The position numbers were made by a program, and so were the translations under genes. From Gymnodinialimonas phycosphaerae (GTDB lineage: Bacteria; Pseudomonadota; Alphaproteobacteria; Rhodobacterales; Rhodobacteraceae), in assembly GCF_019195455.1 (NCBI RefSeq), contig NZ_JAIMBW010000001.1, positions 3,128,001 to 3,192,000 on the forward strand: 64,000 bases of DNA, in the 5' to 3' direction. Below the pieces are notes generated by a model, which saw only the letters and a program-made list of their open reading frames with translations, did no database searches and was not told the DNA's origin. Positions 8,539 to 17,877 of this stretch are shown piece after piece. Position 1 is the first letter of the stretch; each line of letters opens with the position of its first letter.

Positions 8539-8690
8539 TGCGCTACCGCCCTGCGGGCTACTTGAGCGCGGGAAAATGCGCTACCGCCCTGCGGGCTACT
8601 TGAGCGCGGGAAAATGCGCTACCGCCCTTAGGGCTACTTGAGCGCAGGAAACTGCACTACCCCCACGCAGCCTACTTGAGCCCGGGAACC
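8539..8690. repeat. Tandem array of about four 38-bp double-hairpin units
   Basis: Units begin at 8539, 8577, 8615 and 8653. Units 1 and 2 are identical over 38 bases. Unit 3 changes only the inner loop (TGC to TTA) and a few flanking bases. Unit 4 is degenerate. Each intact unit has outer arms GCGCT and AGCGC around inner arms GCCC and GGGC, joined by ACC and TACTTG. The array begins two bases after the export-lipoprotein stop. Unit 4 reaches into the convergent glycosyltransferase gene and supplies that gene's last codons and stop. There are no variable spacers, so it is not CRISPR. Confidence 0.85.
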
Positions 8691-9928
8691 TCGATCCGTT
8701 TCGCCTTGGGAACCAGCGCGTTCATCTGGCGCAAGTGCTCGGGCAGGCACACCTTCATGAAATCATAGTGCGCCACCACATGCTTGCGCGCCGCCGGTCC
8801 CAGATGAGCATAGGTGCCGGGGCGTTCCAGCACATCCACCACCTTGCGGGCGATGTCCTTGGGGTCGAAGAAATCCACCAGCAGCCCGGTCTTGCCATGC
8901 TCGATCGCCTCGCGCACCGGGGCCACGTCGGACGCGACGATCGTGGCGCCCATCGACATGGCCTCCAGACACGACCACGACAGCACGAAAGGTACCGTCA
9001 GGTAGATGTGGCAGCGGCTGACCTGGATGATCTTCTGGTAATCCTCATAGGGCACCCGCCCCAGGAAATGGACCCGGGACCAATCGACGGCATCGCCGAC
9101 TTCCTTCTCCATTTCGGCTCTGTACCCCCCTTCCGAGCCTGACTTCTTGCCGTAACTCACCTCAGACCCGCCAATGATCAGCGCCCGCGCATTGGGGCGC
9201 GCGTCCAGGATATGGGGCAGCGCGCGCATGAACGAATGGAAGCCGCGCGTCGGTTCCATGTTGCGGGCCATGTAGGTGAAGATCTCATCATCCTTGGTGA
9301 CGGGACGCCCAAGACGGCCAAGCGCAACCTGCGCGTCCGGGTCGGGCTTCAGCTTGTCGGTGCGGATGCCGTCGTGCTTGACGTAGATCTTCTCCTTGAA
9401 GGCAGCCGGGAAGGTGTCGCACTGCCATTGGGTGGGAGAATGGCCCTTGTCGACCGTCTGGATATTGGCGAAGTTCACCGCGTTGCGCGCGTGCATGGTG
9501 AAGGGCGCATGGGGGCTGGCGGGAAATTCCGGGTCGAAACCGACGCTGCCGCCCTTGGCGAGGAAATAATACTCGAAGTAGCCGATGATCGGGACATCGG
9601 GCCAAATCTCTTTCAGGAACGTCAACTCTCCCCACCCCACATGGCCCAGGATGATATCGGGCGTGAACCCGTCCTTGCGCAGCTTGCCGGCGGCCTGCGC
9701 GCAGCCAAAGCCGTTGCCGGCGCATTCCTCCCAGTATTGGGTCAGGGCGTAGGCATCCTTGGCGGGCTTGTGATGGGTCGCATAGGTCACGATGCGTGCG
9801 CCTTCCATGACCGGCACGTCCTTGCGCTGAGTCAGGAACACCAATTCATGGCCCCCCTGCGCGCGCAGCCACGAGAACAGCTCTCGGTACTGACCGGGGA
9901 AGTTTTGATGCACGAAAAGAATTTTCAT
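8672..9928 (-). CDS. Glycosyltransferase, GT4-like
   Basis: 418 residues starting MKILFVHQNFPGQYRELF, typical of GT-B fold family 4 glycosyltransferases. The C-terminal donor-binding domain has FTYMARNMEPTRGF, ALIIGGSEVSYG, VHFLGRVPYEDY and the conserved segment WSCLEAMSMGATIVASDVAPV followed by EAIEHGKTGLLVD, which contains the E-x7-E-like motif. It probably adds a sugar to a growing polysaccharide or lipid carrier in the cytoplasm. The last residues (VPGLK) are encoded by a degenerate copy of the adjacent tandem repeat, suggesting that the original 3' end was replaced by repeat DNA. The upstream in-frame extension to 10153 has no family features and was rejected. Confidence 0.88.
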   Translation of the reverse strand: MKILFVHQNFPGQYRELFSWLRAQGGHELVFLTQRKDVPVMEGARIVTYATHHKPAKDAYALTQYWEECAGNGFGCAQAAGKLRKDGFTPDIILGHVGWGELTFLKEIWPDVPIIGYFEYYFLAKGGSVGFDPEFPASPHAPFTMHARNAVNFANIQTVDKGHSPTQWQCDTFPAAFKEKIYVKHDGIRTDKLKPDPDAQVALGRLGRPVTKDDEIFTYMARNMEPTRGFHSFMRALPHILDARPNARALIIGGSEVSYGKKSGSEGGYRAEMEKEVGDAVDWSRVHFLGRVPYEDYQKIIQVSRCHIYLTVPFVLSWSCLEAMSMGATIVASDVAPVREAIEHGKTGLLVDFFDPKDIARKVVDVLERPGTYAHLGPAARKHVVAHYDFMKVCLPEHLRQMNALVPKAKRIEVPGLK

Positions 9929-10085
9929 CGGAACGCTACACTCGGCTTTGTTTGACGGCGGGTGTCCCAATCCCATGCGGCAGGTGCAAGGCAGAACTGC
10001 GGCAAGAGAGGGGTTTGGTGTTGCCCACACCGCTCCTATATGGGACCAGAACTTCCAATAATTCGGTAAAGGGGGGGATGACCCC

Positions 10086-11087
10086 ATGACTTTGACCACA
10101 AAACTTGCGTGGGACGACACGGTATTGCCGTTCCAACTCGACCGCTCGGACATCCGCGGCCGCGTGGCGCGTCTGGATACGGCTTTGGACCGGATCCTGT
10201 CGCAGCACGATTATCCGGCTCCCGTAGAGGCGCTGGTGGCCGAGATGGCGCTGCTGACGGCGCTGATCGGGCAAACGATCAAGCTGCGCTGGAAACTGTC
10301 GTTGCAGGTGCGCGGCGATGGGCCGATCCGGCTGATCGCGACGGATTTCGTGGCACCCAAAGCGCCGGGCGAACCTGCGCAGATCCGCGCTTATGCGTCC
10401 TATGACGCCGAGCGGCTGGAGGCGTCCGCACCTGCGTTTGAGCAGATCGGGGCGGGTTACTTCGCGATCCTGATCGATCAGGGGACGGATATGACACCCT
10501 ATCAGGGCATCACACCGATTGCAGGTGGGTCTCTGTCCACCTGTGCAGAGGCATATTTTGCCCAGTCCGAGCAGTTGCCAACCTCGTTCAAGCTTTCCTA
10601 CGGTCGCGCGCAAGAGCCCGGCCAGACCGAAAGCTGGCGCGCGGGCGGCGTGATGCTTCAGGTCATGCCCGAGGCGTCGCTGGAAGCACAGGGCGCGCCC
10701 TCCGGTGAGGATGGGTTGCTGTCGGCCGAGGATCTGATCGAGCCTGACAAGGCCGAGGATTGGAACCGCGCCAACATTCTGCTGCAAACGGCCGATGCGT
10801 TGGAACTGATCGGACCCCATGTCGCCCCGACGGAACTGTTGGTGCGCCTGTTTCACGAGGAACAGCCCCGCGTCTTCGATGCCCAACCCGTGGGCTTCGG
10901 CTGCACCTGTTCCGAGGATCGCGTGCGCCAGTCCTTGTCGATCTACTCGGCCAAGGACATCGCGCATATGACCACGGACGCGGGCCGCGTGACGGCAGAT
11001 TGCCAGTTCTGCGGCAAACACTATGACTTCGACCCGCTGACGTTGGGGTTCGAGGCAGAAAAGGCCCCCGATGGGTCGCCTGTTTGA
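10086..11087 (+). CDS. hslO: Hsp33 redox-regulated chaperone
   Basis: 333 residues. The N-terminal domain includes ALVAEMALLTALIGQTIKL and the C-terminal zinc centre has Cys273-x-Cys275 (FGCTCSEDRV) and Cys306-x2-Cys309 (DCQFCGKHYDF), exactly the Hsp33 arrangement. Under oxidative stress the cysteines release zinc, form disulfides and activate a holdase that protects unfolding proteins in the cytoplasm. It is the first gene of a tightly packed plus-strand run; its 3' end overlaps the next gene by 17 bases. Confidence 0.95.
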   Translation: MTLTTKLAWDDTVLPFQLDRSDIRGRVARLDTALDRILSQHDYPAPVEALVAEMALLTALIGQTIKLRWKLSLQVRGDGPIRLIATDFVAPKAPGEPAQIRAYASYDAERLEASAPAFEQIGAGYFAILIDQGTDMTPYQGITPIAGGSLSTCAEAYFAQSEQLPTSFKLSYGRAQEPGQTESWRAGGVMLQVMPEASLEAQGAPSGEDGLLSAEDLIEPDKAEDWNRANILLQTADALELIGPHVAPTELLVRLFHEEQPRVFDAQPVGFGCTCSEDRVRQSLSIYSAKDIAHMTTDAGRVTADCQFCGKHYDFDPLTLGFEAEKAPDGSPV

Positions 11088-11661
11088 TTTGCAAACCTTG
11101 AAGGCCGCGCTGGATGTCGTTCCGGCGCGGCCTTCTTCGGATTACGACCTCAACCCCGGTGTTGTGCAGCCCGAAGGGCGCGTGCTGCGCCCCGCTGCCG
11201 TGCTGATTGGCGTTTTGGGGGATGACGTGATCCTGACCAAACGCGCCTCGACCCTGAAACACCACCCCGGCCAGATCGCCTTTCCCGGCGGAAAGATGGA
11301 TGCGGGTGAGACACTGGCCGAAGCGGCCCTGCGGGAGGCGCGTGAAGAAATCGGCCTCGACCCCTCCAACGTCACGATCCTGGCCGAACTGCCCCCCCAT
11401 GAGACGGTGACAAGCTACGCGGTCACGCCATTCCTTGCGCGGATCGAGATGGAGTTCACCGCCACACCGGAGCCCGGTGAAGTGGCAGAAGTGTTCCGCG
11501 TACCGCTGACGTTCCTGATGGACCCCGCAAATTACGTCGTCGAAGGCCGCCGCTGGCGCGGGATACGGCGAGAATACTTCGTGGTGCCCTACGGGCCCTA
11601 TTACATCTGGGGCGCGACGGCGCGGATGCTGAAATCGCTCGCGGACAGGATTGCGTCATGA
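11071..11661 (+). CDS. CoA pyrophosphatase-type Nudix hydrolase
   Basis: 196 residues. The segment ILTKRASTLKHHPGQIAFPGGKMD is the coenzyme A-specific UPF0035 signature that precedes the Nudix box, and the box itself is GGKMDAGETLAEAALREAREEIGL. Family members split CoA and oxidised CoA into phosphopantetheine and 3',5'-ADP. The gene overlaps hslO upstream and the CCA enzyme downstream (ATGA at 11658-11661), a coupling of this Nudix gene with the CCA gene that is common in Rhodobacterales (from memory). Confidence 0.93.
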   Translation: MGRLFDLQTLKAALDVVPARPSSDYDLNPGVVQPEGRVLRPAAVLIGVLGDDVILTKRASTLKHHPGQIAFPGGKMDAGETLAEAALREAREEIGLDPSNVTILAELPPHETVTSYAVTPFLARIEMEFTATPEPGEVAEVFRVPLTFLMDPANYVVEGRRWRGIRREYFVVPYGPYYIWGATARMLKSLADRIAS

Positions 11662-12809
11662 GTGGCGGGATGCGGTTGCAGGCGGAATGGCTGACGGATG
11701 CGGGCACCACAGCGGTCTTTGATGCGCTGGCCGGGCACGGCGCCTGGTTCGTGGGCGGTTGCGTGCGCAACGGGCTGTTGGGCCTGGAGGTGGCGGATAT
11801 CGATATCTGCACCGAGGTGCGGCCCGAGAAGGTGATGGAACTGGCCGCAGTCGCGGGGCTGAGGGCCGTGCCGACGGGCATCGACCACGGAACCGTAACG
11901 CTCGTGGCCGACGGCAGACCCCATGAAATCACGACCCTACGCCGCGATATAGAGACGGATGGTCGGCGCGCGTCGGTGGCCTTCACCGGTGAACTGGCCG
12001 AAGATGCTGCGCGGCGCGACTTCACCATGAACGCGCTCTATGCGACCCGTGATGGCGCGGTTCTGGACCCCAATGGAGAGGGTTTGGCAGACCTGGAAGC
12101 GCGGCGGGTGCGCTTCATTGGCGATGCGGATGCACGGATCGCGGAAGACTACCTGCGCATTCTGCGGTTCTTCCGGTTTCATGCGTGGTACGCCGACCCT
12201 GCTGGCGGCATGGACGCCGAAGCGCTGGCCGCCTGCGCGGCGGGTGTCGACGCACTTGCATCCCTGTCGCGCGAGCGGGTGGGGGCCGAGATCTGCAAAC
12301 TCCTCTCCGCGCCCGATCCCGCGCCCGCTGTCGCGGCGATGGAACAGACGGGCGTCCTTGCGGCGGTCTTGCCGGGGGCCTCGTCGCGGGCGTTGACGGT
12401 TCTGACGGGGCTGGAGGATGGCCTTGCGCTTGATGCCGTGCGCCGCCTCGCGGCCCTTGGGGGGGAGGATGTGGCGGAAAGGCTGCGGTTGTCGAAAGCC
12501 GATGCCAGACGCCTGGCGCTATACCGCGAAGAGATGGCGGGCATGAGCCCTCCGGGTGCCCTCGGCTATCGCCACGGGCGGGATGCGGCCCGCGATGTGC
12601 TGGCGCTGCGCGCCGCGCTGATTGAGCGGCCTTCGGGCGAAGACGCGTTGCGTGCGGTGGAAGACGGCGCGCGCGCGGTGTTTCCAGTGAAGGCCGCTGA
12701 TCTGCCCCAGGTGCAGGGCAAAGCGCTTGGGGATCGCCTCAAGGCGTTGGAAACCGCGTGGATCAATAGCAGCTTCTCACTGACGAAGGACCAGCTTCTC
12801 AGCCAGTAA
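11658..12809 (+). CDS. cca: CCA tRNA nucleotidyltransferase
   Basis: 383 residues of the class II poly(A) polymerase/CCA-adding family. Visible are the nucleotidyltransferase motif FVGGCVRNGLLG, the catalytic DID aspartates in VADIDICTEVRPE, the HGTVTLV segment, RRDFTMNALY and the RILRFFRFHAWY helix that recognises tRNA. It repairs or adds the CCA end of tRNA. The single tRNA in the window already encodes CCA, so repair is its likely role for that tRNA. It overlaps the upstream Nudix gene by four bases. Confidence 0.93.
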   Translation: MSGGMRLQAEWLTDAGTTAVFDALAGHGAWFVGGCVRNGLLGLEVADIDICTEVRPEKVMELAAVAGLRAVPTGIDHGTVTLVADGRPHEITTLRRDIETDGRRASVAFTGELAEDAARRDFTMNALYATRDGAVLDPNGEGLADLEARRVRFIGDADARIAEDYLRILRFFRFHAWYADPAGGMDAEALAACAAGVDALASLSRERVGAEICKLLSAPDPAPAVAAMEQTGVLAAVLPGASSRALTVLTGLEDGLALDAVRRLAALGGEDVAERLRLSKADARRLALYREEMAGMSPPGALGYRHGRDAARDVLALRAALIERPSGEDALRAVEDGARAVFPVKAADLPQVQGKALGDRLKALETAWINSSFSLTKDQLLSQ

Positions 12810-12862
12810 TGGTCATTCTCCCACGGGCGCGCTATATCTCGCGCCTGACACGGGGTGTTGTC

Positions 12863-14707
12863 ATGTTCAAAAAATTCGAAAATCTGGTCGATCCCTATGT
12901 GGCCCATGCCGAACAGGATCGCCCCCCTCGCCGTCTATGGCCGTTCCTTTGGGACTATTCGCAGCCCTTCAAAGGGCTCTTTGCGCTGACCGCCTTCATG
13001 TCGGTGGTCGTGGCGGCGATCGAGATCGGGCTGATCTGGTACATGGGCCGGGTCGTTGACCTGATGTCCTCGGGCGATCCGGCGACCGTGCTGGCGGATT
13101 ACGGGTTGGAGCTGACGCTGGCCGCCGTGTTCATCCTCACAATCCGGCCGCTTCTGCAAGGCCTCGACGTGGCGCTTTTGAACAACGCGATCCTGCCGCA
13201 GTTCGGCGCTTTGGTGCGTTGGCGCGCCCACAAACAGGTGCTGCGCCAATCCGTGGGCTTCTTCGAAAACGACTTCGCGGGTCGCATCGCCAACCGGATC
13301 ATGCAGACGCCCGGCAGTGCCGGGGACGCGATCTTCCAGGTGTTCGACGCGATCACCTTCTCGCTGGCCTATCTGGTGGGCGCGGTGATTCTGCTGATGG
13401 GATCAGACCCTCGGCTGGCGCTGCCGCTGGTCGTGTGGTTCACGCTTTACGCGCTTTTGCTCCGCTGGACGATGCGGCGGGTGGGACCTGCCTCCAAGGC
13501 GGCGTCCGACGCGCGGTCGATGACGACGGGGCGCGTGGTGGACAGCTACACCAACATCCATGCGGTGAAGCTGTTCGCCCATAACGATACAGAGCTTGCC
13601 TACGCCAAGGAGGCGATCGAATTCACCCGCCAGACCTTCGCGAAAGAGATGCGGATTTTCACCACCATGGACGTGATGCTGGTGACGTTGAACGGCTTCC
13701 TGATCGTGGCGGTCGTGGGCTGGGGGATCTTGCTGTGGTCCCAGGGCGCGGCGTCTGTGGGCGTTGTCGCCGCCGCCACCGCGCTGGCCCTGCGCCTGTC
13801 GGCCATGACCGGCTGGATCATGTGGGCCGTCTCCACCTTCTTTCGCGCCCTGGGCGTGGTGGCCGAGGGGATGGAGACCATCACCGAGCCGATTGACCTG
13901 GTCGATGCCGCCGACGCCAAGCCCCTGCGCCTGACGGAGGGCGAAGTCGTTCTGGAGAACCTCAGCCATCACTACGGGCGCGGCGCAGGCGGCTTGGACA
14001 ACATTTCGCTGACCATCAAGCCGGGCGAAAAGATCGGCCTTGTGGGGCGGTCTGGGGCCGGGAAATCGTCTCTCGTGAAGCTGTTGTTACGGTTCTACGA
14101 TGCGGAACAGGGTCGCATTCTGATCGACGGGCAGGATATTGCGCTGGTGCAGCAAGATAGCTTGCGGCGTGTGATCGGCATGGTGCAACAGGACTCGTCT
14201 CTGCTGCACCGCTCGGTGCGGGACAATATCCTTTACGGGGCGCCCGATGCCTCGGACGCGGCGATGATCGAAGCCGCCAAACGCGCCGAAGCGCATGAGT
14301 TCATCCTTGATCTGCAAGACCCCCAAGGGCGGCGCGGCTATGACGCCCATGTCGGCGAACGGGGGGTGAAGCTTTCTGGTGGCCAACGGCAGCGGGTCAC
14401 GCTGGCCCGTGCCATCCTGAAGAACGCGCCCATCCTGGTGCTGGATGAGGCGACTTCCGCCCTCGACAGCGAGGTCGAGGCGCAGATCCAGGAAACGCTC
14501 TATGGCGTGATGGAGGGTAAAACCGTCATCGCCATCGCCCACCGCCTGTCCACGATTGCGCGGATGGACCGGATCATCGTGCTGGACGACGGTCATATCG
14601 TCGAAGACGGCACCCACGACGCGCTTTTGGCAAAGGGCGGCCTATATGCAGGCTTCTGGGCGCGTCAATCGGGCGGGTTCATCGGATTGGATGAGGGCGC
14701 GGAATGA
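12863..14707 (+). CDS. ABC exporter half-transporter (first of pair)
   Basis: 614 residues from MFKKFENLVDPY. An in-frame ATG at 12809 overlaps the cca stop (TAATG) and would add 18 residues, but GGGG lies before the 12863 ATG, so that start is preferred. Six transmembrane helices span about residues 35-330. The nucleotide-binding domain has Walker A GRSGAGKSS, Q-loop MVQQDSS, signature LSGGQRQRV, Walker B ILVLDEATSALDSE and H-loop AHRLST. It forms a full exporter with the next gene, most likely as a heterodimer; the exported substrate, possibly a lipid or drug, is unknown. Confidence 0.92.
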   Translation: MFKKFENLVDPYVAHAEQDRPPRRLWPFLWDYSQPFKGLFALTAFMSVVVAAIEIGLIWYMGRVVDLMSSGDPATVLADYGLELTLAAVFILTIRPLLQGLDVALLNNAILPQFGALVRWRAHKQVLRQSVGFFENDFAGRIANRIMQTPGSAGDAIFQVFDAITFSLAYLVGAVILLMGSDPRLALPLVVWFTLYALLLRWTMRRVGPASKAASDARSMTTGRVVDSYTNIHAVKLFAHNDTELAYAKEAIEFTRQTFAKEMRIFTTMDVMLVTLNGFLIVAVVGWGILLWSQGAASVGVVAAATALALRLSAMTGWIMWAVSTFFRALGVVAEGMETITEPIDLVDAADAKPLRLTEGEVVLENLSHHYGRGAGGLDNISLTIKPGEKIGLVGRSGAGKSSLVKLLLRFYDAEQGRILIDGQDIALVQQDSLRRVIGMVQQDSSLLHRSVRDNILYGAPDASDAAMIEAAKRAEAHEFILDLQDPQGRRGYDAHVGERGVKLSGGQRQRVTLARAILKNAPILVLDEATSALDSEVEAQIQETLYGVMEGKTVIAIAHRLSTIARMDRIIVLDDGHIVEDGTHDALLAKGGLYAGFWARQSGGFIGLDEGAE

Positions 14708-16563
14708 CAACAGTGATGCGCATCGTGGACTGGCTCGCAGGGCTGGTTCCGGCTTTCGCGGCCGCTGACGGCCCGCCGCCGCGCACGCTATGGCCGTTCA
14801 TGCGCTGGTGCTTGTCGGGCGCTTGGCCGATCATGATCATCGCGGCCATGATGTCAGGCCTCGCGGGCCTAATGGAGGTTGCGGCCGCTTGGTTCCTTGG
14901 GGCGCTTATCGACACGACGACCGGGTCCAACGCGGGCTATCTGGCGGAGAACGCGTTTCTGATCGTGGCCTACGTCGCCTTCTACCTGATGATCCGCCCG
15001 CTGTTCTTCGGCGCCTCCGCCGCGTTCACCGGCATCGTCTTGCCGCCCAACATTGCGCCGCTGGTACAGTCCCGCCTGCACCGCTGGACGCTTGGCCACG
15101 ACATCAGCTTCTTCGACAACGATTTCGCGGGCCGCATCGCGCAGAAGCAGATGCAGGCCGCCACCGCGATGGTGAACATCGTGACCGAGGTCATCAACGC
15201 CGCCGCCTATGCGATCATCACGTTGATCGGGACCATCGTCCTGCTGGTGGCCATCGACTGGCGTATTGCCCTGGCGCTGGTGGTGTGGTGCGGGCTTTAT
15301 ACGGTGATGATCCGCTGGTACCTGCCGCGTATCCGCGCCCGCTCCAAGGCGCGGGCGGCGACACGGGCCAACGTCACGGGGCAGGTCGTCGATACGATCA
15401 CCAACATCAAGACGGTGAAGCTATTTGGCCACACCGATCACGAGGATGCCGCCGCGACCGACGCCATGGACGACTACCGCACCGCCGCCTTGCGGTTCGG
15501 CACGCTGTCGACGGGCTTCCGGTTCGCCCTTATGACCACCGCCGGACTGCTGCCCGTGGTTCTTGTTCTCAGCGGCATTGTGCTGTGGCAGAACGGCCAG
15601 GCCACGCCGGGCGACATCGCCGCGATCGGGGCGATCTCCATGCGGATTTCCCAGATGACCGGCTGGGTGTCGTTCACGCTGATGGGCATCTACGCCAACC
15701 TTGGCGAGCTTGAGGACGGCATGCGCACCCTCACCCCACCCCATGGGCTGACCGATACAGATGGCGCGCGGCCCCTGCCCCGTGTGCGGGGCGAGATCAC
15801 CTTTGACTCCGTCTCCTTCGCTTACGGTCAGCGGACGGGCGGGATCGACGCCATCGACCTTATCGTTGCCCCCGGCGAGAAACTGGGTGTCGTGGGCGCC
15901 TCCGGGGCCGGGAAATCCACCCTCGTGGCGCTTCTGATGCGGCTCTATGATGCCGAACAGGGTCGTATTCTGGTGGACGGCATCGACGTGCGCGGCGTGA
16001 CGCAGGACAGCCTGCGCCAGCAGATCGCCATGGTCACGCAGGACACCGCGATGTTCAACCGGACGGCCCGCGACAACATCCTTTATGGCCGCCCCGATGC
16101 CTCCGAGGCCGAGGTGATCGAGGCCGCCAAGCGCGCCGAGGCCCATGATTTCATCCTCGGCCTGCGCGACCACCGCGACAACGCGGGCTATGACGCGTTT
16201 CTGGGTGAGAGGGGCGTGAAGCTTTCCGGCGGCCAGCGCCAGCGCGTCGCCCTCGCCCGCGCCTTCCTGAAGGACGCGCCGGTGTTGGTGCTGGACGAGG
16301 CGACAAGCGCCCTCGATTCCGAGGTCGAGGCAGCAATCCAGGACACCCTCCATTCGGTGATGGAGGGCAAGACCGTCATCGCCATCGCCCACCGCTTGTC
16401 CACGCTCAGCGAGATGGACCGGATCATTGTGCTCGATGACGGCAAGATCGCCGAAGACGGCACCCATGCCGAACTGCTGGCGCAAGACGGCCTCTACGCC
16501 CGCTACTGGAACCGCCAATCGGGCGGCTTCATCGGGTTGGACGAGGCGGCAGCGGCGGAATAA
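14704..16563 (+). CDS. ABC exporter half-transporter (second of pair)
   Basis: 619 residues, overlapping the previous gene by four bases (ATGA) and alignable to it along its length, so the pair is an old tandem duplication. It has six N-terminal membrane helices, Walker A GASGAGKST, Q-loop MVTQDTA, signature LSGGQRQRV, Walker B VLVLDEATSALDSE and H-loop AHRLST. Both members keep the catalytic Glu after Walker B, so neither ATP site is obviously degenerate. The two C-termini are also alike (RQSGGFIGLDE), which suggests selection on the tail. Confidence 0.92.
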   Translation: MTTVMRIVDWLAGLVPAFAAADGPPPRTLWPFMRWCLSGAWPIMIIAAMMSGLAGLMEVAAAWFLGALIDTTTGSNAGYLAENAFLIVAYVAFYLMIRPLFFGASAAFTGIVLPPNIAPLVQSRLHRWTLGHDISFFDNDFAGRIAQKQMQAATAMVNIVTEVINAAAYAIITLIGTIVLLVAIDWRIALALVVWCGLYTVMIRWYLPRIRARSKARAATRANVTGQVVDTITNIKTVKLFGHTDHEDAAATDAMDDYRTAALRFGTLSTGFRFALMTTAGLLPVVLVLSGIVLWQNGQATPGDIAAIGAISMRISQMTGWVSFTLMGIYANLGELEDGMRTLTPPHGLTDTDGARPLPRVRGEITFDSVSFAYGQRTGGIDAIDLIVAPGEKLGVVGASGAGKSTLVALLMRLYDAEQGRILVDGIDVRGVTQDSLRQQIAMVTQDTAMFNRTARDNILYGRPDASEAEVIEAAKRAEAHDFILGLRDHRDNAGYDAFLGERGVKLSGGQRQRVALARAFLKDAPVLVLDEATSALDSEVEAAIQDTLHSVMEGKTVIAIAHRLSTLSEMDRIIVLDDGKIAEDGTHAELLAQDGLYARYWNRQSGGFIGLDEAAAAE

Positions 16564-16571
16564 CCCGTAGA

Positions 16572-16587
16572 CCGGGCCTTGGCCCGG
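16572..16587. repeat. CCGGGCC-TT-GGCCCGG palindrome
   Basis: A perfect 7-bp stem with a TT centre lies 9 bases after the ABC gene stop and 27 before the next start. Related copies lie at 47900-47915 and 47931-47952. No U-tract follows, so it may be a dispersed palindromic element and not a terminator. Confidence 0.65.
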
Positions 16588-16613
16588 GGCCAAATTTGCC
16601 GCAAAGACATCCC

Positions 16614-17861
16614 ATGACCCAACTCACCATCACCCGCCTCGGCCACCACGGCGACGGCATCGCATCGGACACCACTGGCCGCCCGATCTTCGTCCCCCGC
16701 ACCCTCCCCGGAGAGGTCATTTCCGGCGAGGTCGACGGCGACCGCATCGCCGCACCTTCCGTGATCACACCCTCGCCCAACCGGGTGAAAGCGCCCTGCC
16801 CGCATTATAAATCCTGCGGCGGGTGCAGCCTGATGCACGCCTCCGACGATTTCGTGGCGGCGTGGAAGACAAGTGTGATCACAACAGCCTTGCAGGCCCA
16901 CGACCTGCCCACGCCCCTGCGCCCGATCGTGACGTCTGCGCCCCGGTCCCGTCGCCGGGCCACGCTGGCCGGTACCCGCACCAAGAAGGGCGCGATGATC
17001 GGCTTTCACGCCCGCAAGTCAGGCACTATCGTGCCGATCAGAGACTGTTTTCTTCTGGAACCGGCCCTGTTGGACACGATCCCCGCGTTGGAGCAGATCG
17101 TGAAAATCGGCGCCTCGCGCTCGGCTACTTTGGGCCTTTCAGTGACCCTGACAGAGACGGGCATCGACCTGCATGTGACCGGCGCAAAACCCCTCGACGG
17201 GCCGCTTCGGGCTGCCTTGCCGCAGGTCCAGGGCAGTTTCTCGCGCCTCACCTGGTCCAATTCGGAGGGGGATGAACCGGTCTATACCGAAACGCCGCCG
17301 CGTCTGACCCTTGGCACCGCCCGTGTCGTGCCGCCGCCGGGGACGTTCCTGCAAGCCACCCGCGACGGCGAAGCCGCCTTGCAGGCCGCCGTGGCCGAGG
17401 CGACCCAAGGCGCAAAGCATATCGCGGATCTCTTCTGCGGCATCGGCACCTTCGCCCTGCCTCTGGCGCAAACGACCCCGGTCCACGCGGTCGAAGCCGC
17501 GCCAGACATGATCGACGCGCTCGACCACGCGACGCGCTTTGCCACCGGCCTCAAGCCGATCACCATGGAAAAGCGCGATCTGTTCCGCCGCCCCCTTTTG
17601 CCGGACGAGCTTTCGAAATTCGACGCCGTGGTCATCGACCCACCCCGCGCGGGCGCAGAGGCCCAAACCATCGAGCTTGCAAAGGCGCAGGTGCCCGTCA
17701 TTGCTGCCGTCTCCTGCAACCCCGTGACCTTCGCGCGCGATGCCGCCGTCCTGACAAATGCCGGATATACGCTGGATTGGGTGCAGCCTGTCGATCAATT
17801 TCGCTGGTCGCCCCATGTGGAACTTGCGGCACGCTTCTCGCTTGCCCATATCAACGGCTGA
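16614..17861 (+). CDS. 23S rRNA (uracil-C5)-methyltransferase, RlmD/RumA-like
   Basis: 415 residues from MTQLTITRLGHHGDGIA. It has a short TRAM-like N-terminus, an iron-sulfur cysteine set (CPHYKSCGGC plus a later Cys in RDCFLLEP), the SAM-binding motif IADLFCGIGTFALPL, the DPPRAGA motif and the catalytic-cysteine motif VSCNPVTFARDA. It methylates C5 of a uridine in 23S rRNA (U1939 in E. coli) or a related site; the exact target is not certain for alphaproteobacterial members. The start was chosen at an ATG with no competing ribosome site; a TTG 18 bases earlier is possible. Confidence 0.9.
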   Translation: MTQLTITRLGHHGDGIASDTTGRPIFVPRTLPGEVISGEVDGDRIAAPSVITPSPNRVKAPCPHYKSCGGCSLMHASDDFVAAWKTSVITTALQAHDLPTPLRPIVTSAPRSRRRATLAGTRTKKGAMIGFHARKSGTIVPIRDCFLLEPALLDTIPALEQIVKIGASRSATLGLSVTLTETGIDLHVTGAKPLDGPLRAALPQVQGSFSRLTWSNSEGDEPVYTETPPRLTLGTARVVPPPGTFLQATRDGEAALQAAVAEATQGAKHIADLFCGIGTFALPLAQTTPVHAVEAAPDMIDALDHATRFATGLKPITMEKRDLFRRPLLPDELSKFDAVVIDPPRAGAEAQTIELAKAQVPVIAAVSCNPVTFARDAAVLTNAGYTLDWVQPVDQFRWSPHVELAARFSLAHING

Positions 17862-17877
17862 TCCGCAGGAGAGCCCC

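Noticed and set aside
8539..8690. Possible CRISPR array
   Set aside because: Units follow each other without unique spacers, have internal stems and degenerate at one end; there are no cas genes.
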